Shown here piece by piece: positions 1 to 6,736 of a stretch of DNA of 9,166 nucleotides. Every line of letters begins with the position of its first letter. Position 1 is the first letter of the stretch. Location of the stretch: the NCBI GenBank assembly GCA_020446285.1, contig JAGREZ010000286.1, forward strand, positions 1-9,166, read 5' to 3'. The position numbers and the translations under genes were made by a program. The stretch is from Geminicoccaceae bacterium (GTDB lineage Bacteria > Pseudomonadota > Alphaproteobacteria > Geminicoccales > Geminicoccaceae). The notes beneath the pieces were generated by a model. The model did no database searches. It worked only from the letters and a program-made list of their open reading frames with translations, and was not told the origin of the DNA.

Positions 1-918
1 AACACACCGGCACTGCTGCATCTCTCCGCCGGCATCCTCATCGGCATCGGCGGCGCGGGCGCGAGTTTCGCCCTTGTCATGGCTGCGGTCGGCAAGACCG
101 TGCCGGACAGCAAGCGGTCGATGGCACTCGGGATCATCGTCGCCTCGAACTCGCTCGGCCAGTTCCTGCTCGTGCCCATGGGGCAAGCGTTCATCATGGC
201 CTATGGCTGGTCGACGGCACTGATACTGACCGGCAGCCTGTTGCTGGCGGTCATACCCCTTTCCGCGCCCTTCGCCAGAAGTGAAGCAACCGGCGGCGGC
301 ATCCAGTCCGGCCAGACGCTTGCCCAGGCGCTTCGCGAAGCCTCCGGACACCGAAGCTATGTCCTGCTCACGCTGGGCTTTTTCGTCTGCGGCTATCACG
401 TCGCCTTCATCCAGACTCACCTGCCCGCATTCATCCAGGACCGGGGCGTGGACGCATGGGTCGGCGGCTGGGCGATCGCGCTCGTCGGCCTGTTCAATAT
501 CGTCGGCTCGCTCGCCTCCGGCTGGATCGGCGGTTTCTGGTCGAAGAAAAACCTGCTCTCGCTCATCTATCTGGCAAGGGGCGTGGTGATCGCCGTCTAC
601 ATCCTCCTGCCGGTGACCGCCACGTCGACGCTGGTCTTCGCCGCCGCCATGGGCCTCTTGTGGCTGTCCACGGTTCCCGCAACTTCCGGTCTGATCGCCG
701 TCATGTTCGGGCCACGTTACATGGCAACGCTCTTCGGCATCGTTTTCCTGAGCCATCAGGTCGGCGCCTTTCTCGGCGTCTGGCTCGGCGGCTATCTCTA
801 TGATGTGATGGGCACCTACACCTATGTCTGGTGGAGCGGCGTCGGCCTCGCATTCATCGCCGCCATTCTCCACTGGCCCATCGTCGAACGCCCGATCGAA
901 CGGCTGGCGCCCGCCTGA
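1..918 (+). CDS. MFS transporter, C-terminal ~305 residues (5' end outside window)
   Basis: The reading frame is open from base 1 and ends at TGA 916-918, so the start and roughly the first three or four membrane helices lie upstream. The visible part begins in a glycine/alanine-rich helix (GIGGAGASFALVM), continues through a helix near WSTALILTGSLLLAVIPL, a hydrophilic central loop, and then a complete six-helix second half (from SYVLLTLGFFVCGYHVAF to GVGLAFIAAILHWPIV). The motif FVCGYHVAFIQTHLPAF, the DRG and SKKNLLS loops and FLSHQVGAFLGVWLGG are familiar from proteobacterial oxalate/formate-antiporter-like or monocarboxylate-type MFS proteins. Such proteins sit in the inner membrane and usually carry small organic anions. 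The substrate here is unknown. The gene ends 20 bp before the stop of a convergent second MFS gene; no clear terminator lies between them. Confidence 0.9.
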   Translation, partial: NTPALLHLSAGILIGIGGAGASFALVMAAVGKTVPDSKRSMALGIIVASNSLGQFLLVPMGQAFIMAYGWSTALILTGSLLLAVIPLSAPFARSEATGGGIQSGQTLAQALREASGHRSYVLLTLGFFVCGYHVAFIQTHLPAFIQDRGVDAWVGGWAIALVGLFNIVGSLASGWIGGFWSKKNLLSLIYLARGVVIAVYILLPVTATSTLVFAAAMGLLWLSTVPATSGLIAVMFGPRYMATLFGIVFLSHQVGAFLGVWLGGYLYDVMGTYTYVWWSGVGLAFIAAILHWPIVERPIERLAPA

Positions 919-938
919 GCGGAGGCCGCCGCGACGCC

Positions 939-2138
939 CTACCTTTCTTCGGGGAGAACCGGCATCCGGAACGCCATCCAGGCCGAGAGCAAGAGGAGCA
1001 CACTGGCCGCAAGCGACGGCAGAAGGAAAGCGTTCGCCCCGCGCATCCCGCTCAGTTCGGCAAGCCATCCGGCCAGCGCCGGGCCGATCATCTGGCCGAC
1101 GCTGAACCCCGCCGTCACGAAGGCAATGGCGCGGATCTGCGTATCGGGGCAGAGACGCCGTGCCGCAACGAGGCCGAGTGCGGTGATTCCCATGAGCGTC
1201 GCACCGAGAAGAAAGGCGGCGAGCGCCAGACCGGGCACACCATCGACGAGCACGCTCAGGGCGACACCGAAGGACAGCAGAAGCGTCGCCGAACCGTAGG
1301 CCTGCAGGACGCCATAGCGCGCGGCCATGCGCGTCCAGAAGGCTACCGACGGCAAGGCGGTGATGCCGACGATGAACCAGATCGCCATCTGCATGTCATT
1401 CGCGAGTGCCGCGTCGCGGGCGATGGTGATGATGAATGTAGCGGTGATCGCATAGCCGAAGCCACAAAGCGTATAGGCAAGGGTAAGCATGATCATGGGC
1501 CGCTCGAGCGTGAACGGCACATCGGCATTCCCCGCCAGCGGCCTCGGGGTTCGAATGTTGCCGAAAAGCGAGAAGGCGGCGACGGCCAGCAGCAGCGACA
1601 GACCGCCGCCCATGATCCAGAGGCCGGACCAGCCGGCGCCGAGCGGCGTAGCGATACCCACCAGAAGCGCTGTGAGCGAGATTCCGACACCGACACCGGA
1701 AAAATGGATCGCCGTCAGCCCCGGGCGTCCGCCGCGCATCAGGCGTTCGACCACCACACCCGAGGCGATCACCAGCACGAACGCGCTGAATATGCCCGCA
1801 AGAAAGCGAAGTGTCAGCAACCAGCCGAGGTTCCCGCTCAATGCCATCAGCGCGGTCGATGCCACACTTCCGGCCACAGATCCCCACAGATACACCGTTC
1901 GTCTCTCACCGATGATCGGCAGGGCGGCGAGGAGCGCACCGGCGAGATAGCCCGCATAATTGGCCGAGGCGACCAGCCCCGCCTCCGCTGGCGAGAGCCC
2001 GATTTCACTCATCATCGGCGGCAGCAGCGGAGTGAGGATGAAGCGCCCGACACCGATCGCGAGCGCCAGCGCGAGGCATCCGCCAAGCGCGGTCATCCAG
2101 AGGGGCCGGTCCCCGTTTCCGCCGCGTTCGATAGCCAT
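939..2138 (-). CDS. YbfB/YjiJ-family MFS transporter
   Basis: This is a 399-residue protein with about 12 hydrophobic segments, a normal length for an MFS carrier. The N-terminal pattern LALAIGVGRFILTPLLPPM, followed by GLSPAEAGLVASANYAGYLAGALLAA, is characteristic of the YbfB/YjiJ (MFS_4) group, whose substrates are mostly unknown. ATG at 2138 is chosen because a GAGGGG Shine-Dalgarno-like sequence lies about 9 bases upstream and the first helix starts soon after a short basic/hydrophilic tail (MAIERGGNGDRP). The frame stays open far upstream through the neighbouring aminotransferase gene, but that part has no transporter character and is antisense shadow. The gene is divergent from the aminotransferase across a 63-bp gap, which hints that the two may be co-regulated. 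The stop (TAG, 939-941) faces the convergent MFS gene. Confidence 0.9.
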   Translation of the reverse strand: MAIERGGNGDRPLWMTALGGCLALALAIGVGRFILTPLLPPMMSEIGLSPAEAGLVASANYAGYLAGALLAALPIIGERRTVYLWGSVAGSVASTALMALSGNLGWLLTLRFLAGIFSAFVLVIASGVVVERLMRGGRPGLTAIHFSGVGVGISLTALLVGIATPLGAGWSGLWIMGGGLSLLLAVAAFSLFGNIRTPRPLAGNADVPFTLERPMIMLTLAYTLCGFGYAITATFIITIARDAALANDMQMAIWFIVGITALPSVAFWTRMAARYGVLQAYGSATLLLSFGVALSVLVDGVPGLALAAFLLGATLMGITALGLVAARRLCPDTQIRAIAFVTAGFSVGQMIGPALAGWLAELSGMRGANAFLLPSLAASVLLLLSAWMAFRMPVLPEER

Positions 2139-2142
2139 GCGA

Positions 2143-2171
2143 TTGATCCCCTCGCCGTCACTGTTTAGATA
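2143..2171 (+). promoter_or_regulatory. weak sigma-70-like promoter candidate for the aminotransferase
   Basis: The 63-bp gap between the two divergent start codons must hold, or be overlapped by, the promoters of both genes. On the plus strand TTGATC (2143-2148) is followed after 17 bases by TAGATA (2166-2171), in the only AT-rich patch of the gap. Only TTGA of the -35 and half of the -10 match consensus, so this is a positional guess rather than a solid call. Confidence 0.22.
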
Positions 2172-2201
2172 TCGCCGGTCCACAAAGGGAAGGACAAGCC
2201 G

Positions 2202-3449
2202 ATGAACGGGAGCCCGGCCGCAATGAACATCAAGGAACTCGACCCGAGCCCGCGCCTGTTGATGGGACCGGGGCCCGTCGATGTCTATCCCCGCGTGCTC
2301 CGGGCGATGTCGACCCCCATGCTCGGCCAGTTCGATCCCGAATTCACCGGGCACATGAACGAGGTGATGGCACTCTATCGCGGCATCTTCAGCACTGCCA
2401 ATCACTGGACCATACTGGTGGACGGCACCGCCCGCGCCGGCATCGAATGCTGCATGGCCTCGATCATCGAGCCGGGACAGAAGGTACTGGTGCCGGTGAT
2501 GGGTCGTTTCGGCCATCTGCTCAAGGAGATCGCCACCCGCATCGGCGCCGAAATCGTCACCATCGAAACGGAATGGGGCCAGGTGTTCGACCCGGACGAG
2601 ATCGAACGGGCGATCAGACAGCATCGCCCCGATGTCGTCGCCACGGTCCAGGGTGATACCTCGACCACCATGTGCCAGCCTCTCGACCGCCTCGGCCGCA
2701 TCTGCCGTGAGCATGATGTCATCCTCTATGTGGACGCCACCGCCAGCATCGCCGGCAACAGGCTGCTCACCGACGAGTGGATGCTCGATGCGGTCTCCGC
2801 CGGCCTGCAGAAATGTCTCTCCGGCCCGCCCGGCATTTCGCCCATCACGTTCAACGAGCGCGTGGCAAGGATCGTCGAGGGCCGCAAGCATATCGAGGGC
2901 GGCATCCGTCCCGAGGGCTTCGTCGCCGCCAACGGCCCGATGATCCGCTCGAACTATTTCGATCTCGGCATGCTCATGGATTATTGGAGCCCGAAGCGCC
3001 TCAACCACCATACCGAGGCAACGACCATGCTCTGGGCTGCGCGCGAATGCGCCCGCATCGTGCTGGAAGAAGGTCTCGACAATGGCATCGCCCGGCATGT
3101 GCGGACATCGAAAGCGCTTCGCGCCGGCCTCGAGGCCATGGGACTGAAGCTCTTCGGCGATGCCACCCACCGCATGACCAATGTCACCGGCGTGTGGATC
3201 CCCGCCGAAATCGCCGACGCCGACGCGGTGCGCTCCGAGATGCTTCTCGATTTCGGCATCGAGATCGGCACCTCGTTCGGCCCGCTGCATGGCAAAATCT
3301 GGCGCATCGGCACCATGGGCCATGTCTGCCGCAAGGCCAACGTCATGCGCTGCCTCGCCTCGCTGGGCATGGTCCTCGCCCGCAACGGCGCGAAGGTCGA
3401 CCCGCGCGCCGGCATCGATGCGGCGTACGGGGTTTATGCCGACGGCTGA
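2202..3449 (+). CDS. PLP-dependent aminotransferase, (S)-ureidoglycine-glyoxylate aminotransferase (PucG/HpxJ)-like
   Basis: This is a 415-residue fold-type I PLP enzyme of the alanine-glyoxylate/serine-pyruvate aminotransferase family. Visible family marks are the N-terminal LLMGPGPVDVYPRVL, the cofactor aspartate in YVDATAS (Asp178), the Schiff-base lysine in AGLQKCLSGPPG (Lys204) and the carboxylate-binding arginine in KIWRIGTMGH (Arg368). As I recall PucG-type sequences, GLQKCL, LNHHTEAT and FGPLHGKIWRIGTMG match them unusually well. The Gln in LGQFDP (Gln43) and Asn in RLNHHTE (Asn268) fall where that group differs from ordinary alanine-glyoxylate enzymes. PucG converts (S)-ureidoglycine and glyoxylate to oxalurate and glycine in purine breakdown. 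Start: ATG 2202 has AAGGA seven bases upstream; the in-frame ATG at 2223 has a poorer site. No other purine-catabolic gene is in the window, so the true amino donor may differ. The stop lies 9 bp from that of the convergent nuclease gene. Confidence 0.85.
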   Translation: MNGSPAAMNIKELDPSPRLLMGPGPVDVYPRVLRAMSTPMLGQFDPEFTGHMNEVMALYRGIFSTANHWTILVDGTARAGIECCMASIIEPGQKVLVPVMGRFGHLLKEIATRIGAEIVTIETEWGQVFDPDEIERAIRQHRPDVVATVQGDTSTTMCQPLDRLGRICREHDVILYVDATASIAGNRLLTDEWMLDAVSAGLQKCLSGPPGISPITFNERVARIVEGRKHIEGGIRPEGFVAANGPMIRSNYFDLGMLMDYWSPKRLNHHTEATTMLWAARECARIVLEEGLDNGIARHVRTSKALRAGLEAMGLKLFGDATHRMTNVTGVWIPAEIADADAVRSEMLLDFGIEIGTSFGPLHGKIWRIGTMGHVCRKANVMRCLASLGMVLARNGAKVDPRAGIDAAYGVYADG

Positions 3450-3458
3450 GCCGGATCC

Positions 3459-3992
3459 TCACTCGGCGGAAACGTTTGAATAATAGCCGCCGCTGTAGCG
3501 CCGGTATTCGGTGGCGGTGCCGGAGCGGATCATCAGGGCGGCGATGTCCTGGCCATCGGTACGGTTGCAGCGGCCGACGATGCGGCCGTAGCGGTCATGG
3601 TCGATAACTGTGCAGTCGAGTTGCTCGCGGCCGGCGATGCGTTCGAGCATCCGGGTCGCGGCCGTACCGCCCTTCTCGTTCCATTCGGGCGCGTCGAGGC
3701 CCCAAAGGCGGATCTGGGTGGCGATACCGCGGATGTGAAGACTGTCGCCATCGACCACCCGTTCCACATCACCCCGCACAACGGCACCGATCGGCGGCAA
3801 TGCGCGCGGCCCCGCATGTTCGCCCGCGACACTACTGGTGTTCCCGGAATTGTCGGAAACAGGACGAAACTGTGCTGCCAGACCATTCAGCAGCGATGGT
3901 TCGAACCCGAAGACGATGCTGACCGCGAGCCCGAGAAGCAGCGATCCCGACATGCCCTTCAGTGAGCGAAATCTTCTTTTCCTTCTGCGCAA
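3459..3992 (-). CDS. membrane-anchored thermonuclease (SNase-like) family protein, short C-terminus
   Basis: This is a 177-residue protein with a strongly basic N-terminus (MRRRKRRFRSLKG), one hydrophobic segment at about residues 17-30 (uncleaved anchor or signal peptide), a low-complexity linker to about 70, then a staphylococcal-nuclease-like OB-fold domain. The catalytic set is present: VVDGDS (Asp83), RLWGLDAPE (Arg95, Asp100, Glu103) and DRYGR (Arg137), matching SNase Asp21, Arg35, Asp40, Glu43 and Arg87. It is therefore probably a calcium-dependent nuclease facing the periplasm. TTG at 3992 is preferred because GAAGG sits seven bases upstream; ATG at 3953 would remove the basic stretch. 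The protein stops at RRYSGGYYSNVSAE, just before the alanine/arginine-rich helix and G-[IL]-W ending that similar bacterial proteins usually have. No functional link to its neighbours is evident. Confidence 0.82.
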   Translation of the reverse strand: MRRRKRRFRSLKGMSGSLLLGLAVSIVFGFEPSLLNGLAAQFRPVSDNSGNTSSVAGEHAGPRALPPIGAVVRGDVERVVDGDSLHIRGIATQIRLWGLDAPEWNEKGGTAATRMLERIAGREQLDCTVIDHDRYGRIVGRCNRTDGQDIAALMIRSGTATEYRRYSGGYYSNVSAE

Positions 3993-4151
3993 TGCGTTTC
4001 CTTCAAGGGAAGTTCCACCTTCCGGTATTTTCTCTGCGATATGGTTAACATTTCCTCAATCAGGCGTTCTCGCCCTGTCCGCATGTCTTGTCTAGGTGGA
4101 GCGGCGCGGGCATGGTGCCGGAAACGCCGATGAACGAAAGGGAACGGGTTC

Positions 4152-5132
4152 ATGCAAGACGAGGTCGATCACGGCTACATGCCGGTCTCCGGCATGGAAC
4201 TGCCGCGCTATGCCGGTGTGCCGAGTTTCATGCGCCTGCCGATCGTCGACCTTTCATCGGAACAGGCGGAGGAGGTGGAAATCGGCCTGATCGGCGTGCC
4301 CTGGGATGGCGGCACGACCAACCGTCCCGGCGCGCGGCACGGACCGCGCCAGCTGCGCGACCTTTCCACCATGATCCGCCTCGTCAATCAGGCGACCCGC
4401 ATCCGCCCGTTCCACATCGCCCGTTGCGCCGATCTGGGTGACACCCCGGTCAATCCGGCGGATGTCGCCGACACGCTCGAACGTGTGCAGTCATTCTATG
4501 ATCGCGTCCGTGAACGCCGAATCGTGCCGATGACCGCCGGCGGCGATCACCTGATCTCACTGCCCGTGCTGCGCGGGCTCGTCACCGGCGAGCCTGTGGG
4601 CATGATCCATTTCGACGCCCACACCGACCTGTTCGAGGGCTATTTCGGCGGCTTTCGCTATACCCACGGAACACCGTTCAAGCGCGCCATCGAGGAAGGG
4701 TTGCTCGATCCGAAACGCATGGTGCAGATCGGCATTCGCGGATCTTCCTACGATATGGACGATGTCCGGTTCGGTCTGAGTCAGGGTGTCCGAATCATCA
4801 TGATCGAGGAACTGATGGATCGTGGCGTCGACGATGTCATGGAAGAGGCACGCAATATCGTCGGCGACCGGCCGACTTATGTCAGTTTCGACATCGACGG
4901 CATCGACCCGTCCATGGCTCCCGGCACCGGCACGCCGGAGATTGGCGGTTTCACCACCCATCAGGCGCAACGCATGGTGCGCCAGCTGCAGGGCCTCGAT
5001 CTCATCGGCGCCGATCTCGTCGAGGTCAGTCCGCCCTTCGACCCGAGTGGCAACACCGCCTGGGTCGGCGTCAGCATCATGTTCGAACTTCTGTGCGTGC
5101 TCGCCGACCGGGTCCAGCGGGGGCAGGCATGA
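4152..5132 (+). CDS. ureohydrolase: agmatinase / guanidinopropionase-type
   Basis: This 326-residue arginase/agmatinase-superfamily enzyme hydrolyses a guanidino compound to urea plus the amine, in the cytoplasm. All six binuclear manganese ligands are visible: GGDH (His133), DAHTD (Asp155, His157, Asp159) and SFDIDGIDP (Asp247, Asp249). The N-terminal block PRYAGVPSFMRLP, then GVPWDGGTTNRPGARHGPRQLR, and the run YFGGFRYTHGTPFKRAIEEGLLDP, resemble Pseudomonas guanidinopropionase/guanidinobutyrase more than E. coli SpeB. Tyr164 sits where, from memory, guanidinopropionase has its specificity tyrosine and guanidinobutyrase a methionine. Substrate remains open among agmatine, 3-guanidinopropionate, 4-guanidinobutyrate and relatives. 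ATG 4152 has AAGGGAA seven bases upstream. The stop overlaps the next start as ATGA, so it heads a three-gene operon. The 159-bp divergent gap upstream holds an AT-rich patch near 4025-4055 but no promoter boxes I would defend. Confidence 0.9.
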   Translation: MQDEVDHGYMPVSGMELPRYAGVPSFMRLPIVDLSSEQAEEVEIGLIGVPWDGGTTNRPGARHGPRQLRDLSTMIRLVNQATRIRPFHIARCADLGDTPVNPADVADTLERVQSFYDRVRERRIVPMTAGGDHLISLPVLRGLVTGEPVGMIHFDAHTDLFEGYFGGFRYTHGTPFKRAIEEGLLDPKRMVQIGIRGSSYDMDDVRFGLSQGVRIIMIEELMDRGVDDVMEEARNIVGDRPTYVSFDIDGIDPSMAPGTGTPEIGGFTTHQAQRMVRQLQGLDLIGADLVEVSPPFDPSGNTAWVGVSIMFELLCVLADRVQRGQA

Positions 5133-5944
5133 GCCCTTCCCCGTCGCCTCACGGCGCCGAAGCGCTGGCCGCACGAATAGACGATGGCGCGCTCATCGCC
5201 CTTGCCCCGGATTATTCGGGTTGCGCGCTTGCCGTCGTGCGCGAACTCATCCGTCGCGGCGCGCGCGGGTTGCGTCTGGTCGGCTGCCCGCAACTGGGTC
5301 TTCAGGCCGAGCTTCTGGTCGCGGGCGGCTGTGTCGAGGAAGTCGAGACGGCGGCCTTCGGCCTCGGCGAGCTGGGTCGCGCGCCGGCCTTCGACCGGGC
5401 CCTTCGATCGGGCGGGATCCGCATTCGCGAGGCCACCTGCCCGGCCATCCATGCCGGCCTTCAGGCCGCCGAGAAGGGGGTGACTTTCCTGCCGCTGGCG
5501 GGCGTGATCGGTTCCGACCTGATCTCGTTCCGGCCGGACTGGAAGGTTCAGGACGATCCGTTTTCCGGCAGGCCCGTGCTCCTCGTGCCAGCCATCCGGC
5601 CGGACATCACACTCTTTCATGCACCGCTCGCAGATGAGGACGGCAATGTCTGGATCGGTATTCGGCGCGAACTCATGCTGATGGCCCATGCCGCCCGACG
5701 AACCCTCGCGAGCGTCGAGACACGCCGGGGGGGCAGTCTTCTCACCGACGAAGCGCTTGCCGCCGGCACCCTTCCGGCACTCTATGTCGAACGGGTGGAG
5801 ACGATCGAGGGAGGAGCATCGCCCGGTGCCCTCTTCGGCCGTTATCCCGCCGACGGCGAGTGGATCGCCGCCTATGCCGAGGCGGCGCGAAGCGGCGGCG
5901 CCGATCTCACGAAGTTCCTCGACCGCTGGCTGGCCGAACCATGA
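5129..5944 (+). CDS. CoA-transferase-fold enzyme, alpha subunit (GctA/IpdA-like)
   Basis: This is a 271-residue protein of the class I CoA-transferase alpha-subunit family. The recognisable core is GVTFLPLAGVIGSDLI (about 117-132), then VLLVPAIRPDITLFHAPLADEDGNVWIG (about 151-178), a hallmark of glutaconate-CoA-transferase-type alpha chains and of the related ring-cleaving hydrolase subunit IpdA. Glu101 (IREATCP) lies in the segment where, from memory, IpdA has its catalytic glutamate (Glu105); this is a hand alignment. Family members move CoA between carboxylic acids or, in IpdAB, hydrolytically cleave a cyclic acyl-CoA. ATG 5129 overlaps the ureohydrolase stop by four bases (ATGA) with a G-rich stretch just upstream, so translation is probably coupled. 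In-frame ATG 5093 lies inside the ureohydrolase gene and is less likely. The gene also ends in an ATGA overlap with the beta-subunit gene, giving equal expression of the two partners. Confidence 0.85.
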   Translation: MSPSPSPHGAEALAARIDDGALIALAPDYSGCALAVVRELIRRGARGLRLVGCPQLGLQAELLVAGGCVEEVETAAFGLGELGRAPAFDRALRSGGIRIREATCPAIHAGLQAAEKGVTFLPLAGVIGSDLISFRPDWKVQDDPFSGRPVLLVPAIRPDITLFHAPLADEDGNVWIGIRRELMLMAHAARRTLASVETRRGGSLLTDEALAAGTLPALYVERVETIEGGASPGALFGRYPADGEWIAAYAEAARSGGADLTKFLDRWLAEP

Positions 5945-6654
5945 CCCCGGACAAGGCTCTCCTGATGATCGCAACCGTTGCCCGGCTGCTCGAAGGCAAG
6001 GGGCATGTGGCCGTCGGCGCAAGCTCGCCCATACCGGCCGCCGGGGCGCTGCTCGCGGCGAGGCTTGCCGGCGGTTCCATGCGCGTTTCGATCCTCGGTT
6101 CGGAAAGGCACACCAGCTTCACCGATGGCGGTCGCGAGCTCTTCGACTGCGCGGCTCAGGGACGGATCAACGCATTCTTCTTCTCCGGCGTCCAGATCGA
6201 CGCCGAAGCGGCCATCAACCTGCTCGGCCTGTCTCCCTCGGGCGTCGCTGAAGGCTCACCGGTCATGGGCAAGCGCTTCATCGGCAATTTCGGCGCGCCC
6301 TATCTGGCATCGCTCGTACCCGATCTCATTCTCTTCCGCACCGATCACAATCCGAAAACGCTGGTCGAAAAAGTGGATTTCGTCACGGCACCGGGCCGTG
6401 ACGGACGCTGGCTCCTGACCGACCGCTGTCTGATGCGACGGGAGAACGGCCGCTTTCGCCTGGTCTCCCTTCATCCGGGCGAAACACCCGGCGAACTCGT
6501 GGCGGCCACCGGCTTTCACTTCGACATGCCCGACGAGCCGAAGATCACCCCGTTTCCCGGTGACGAGACATGCGAACTCGTCAGGGGCGCTGTCGCAGAA
6601 GAGATCGGCGCGATCTATCCACGCTTCGCAAGCCAGTTTCTCACACCCGGCTGA
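5941..6654 (+). CDS. CoA-transferase-fold enzyme, beta subunit (GctB/IpdB-like)
   Basis: This 237-residue partner of the preceding subunit follows the GctB pattern: an N-terminal helix and VAVGASSPIPAAGALLAARLA (about 23-43), QGRINAFFFSGVQID (about 73-87, equivalent to GR.DVGFLGGAQID), VDFVTAPG and a C-terminal ATGFHFDMPDEP. In glutaconate CoA-transferase the catalytic glutamate sits in a V-E-S-G motif; aligning the flanking segments by eye puts Leu52-Gly-Ser there (VSILGSERH), with a glutamate only at 55. If that holds, the enzyme lacks the thioester-forming residue and may act as a hydrolase or lyase. ATG 5941 overlaps the alpha-subunit stop (ATGA); there is no clear Shine-Dalgarno sequence, consistent with translational coupling. 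It is the last gene of the operon, and paired hairpins follow 25 bp after its stop. Confidence 0.83.
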   Translation: MTPDKALLMIATVARLLEGKGHVAVGASSPIPAAGALLAARLAGGSMRVSILGSERHTSFTDGGRELFDCAAQGRINAFFFSGVQIDAEAAINLLGLSPSGVAEGSPVMGKRFIGNFGAPYLASLVPDLILFRTDHNPKTLVEKVDFVTAPGRDGRWLLTDRCLMRRENGRFRLVSLHPGETPGELVAATGFHFDMPDEPKITPFPGDETCELVRGAVAEEIGAIYPRFASQFLTPG

Positions 6655-6678
6655 GGGTACCCGATAGAGCCGTCTTCC

Positions 6679-6720
6679 CGATCAGGTGATTCCTGATCGT
6701 TTGGGTGTTCCATCCAAACG
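6679..6720. terminator. overlapping double hairpin between convergent genes
   Basis: Hairpin 1 has a perfect 8-bp stem, CGATCAGG (6679-6686) with CCTGATCG (6692-6699), and a 5-base loop. Hairpin 2 pairs CGTTTGG (6698-6704) with CCAAACG (6714-6720) and can extend inward by a G-U and a U-A pair. The two share bases 6698-6699, so both cannot form fully at once. They lie between the CoA-transferase beta stop and the galE stop, where a bidirectional terminator is expected. Neither is followed by a clear T-run on either strand (minus strand has only GGCTTTTCCC before hairpin 2), so intrinsic termination would be weak; RNA 3'-end protection is an alternative. Confidence 0.55.
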
Positions 6721-6736
6721 GGAAAAGCCAGCCCGG

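Noticed and set aside
919..938. A terminator between the two convergent MFS genes.
   Set aside because: The 20-bp gap has no stable stem with a T-run; nothing can be supported.
831..2168. A 445-codon plus-strand open frame across the YbfB/YjiJ-like gene.
   Set aside because: It is highly enriched in Arg, Glu, Gln, His and Gly with no domain, which is the usual look of the antisense of a GC-rich membrane protein gene.
2139..3323. The minus-strand MFS frame stays open for about 395 further codons antisense to the aminotransferase.
   Set aside because: The extension has no transporter or other family character, mirrors the codons of a clear plus-strand gene, and the ATG at 2138 has its own ribosome site. 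It is an effect of high GC content.
4037..4048. ATGGTTAA in the nuclease/ureohydrolase gap is the reverse complement of TTAACCAT beside the dyad at 8068-8075, suggesting a shared regulator.
   Set aside because: Only 8 bases, AT-rich, without the second arm or the conserved ACTATGGT half-site; chance is the simpler explanation.
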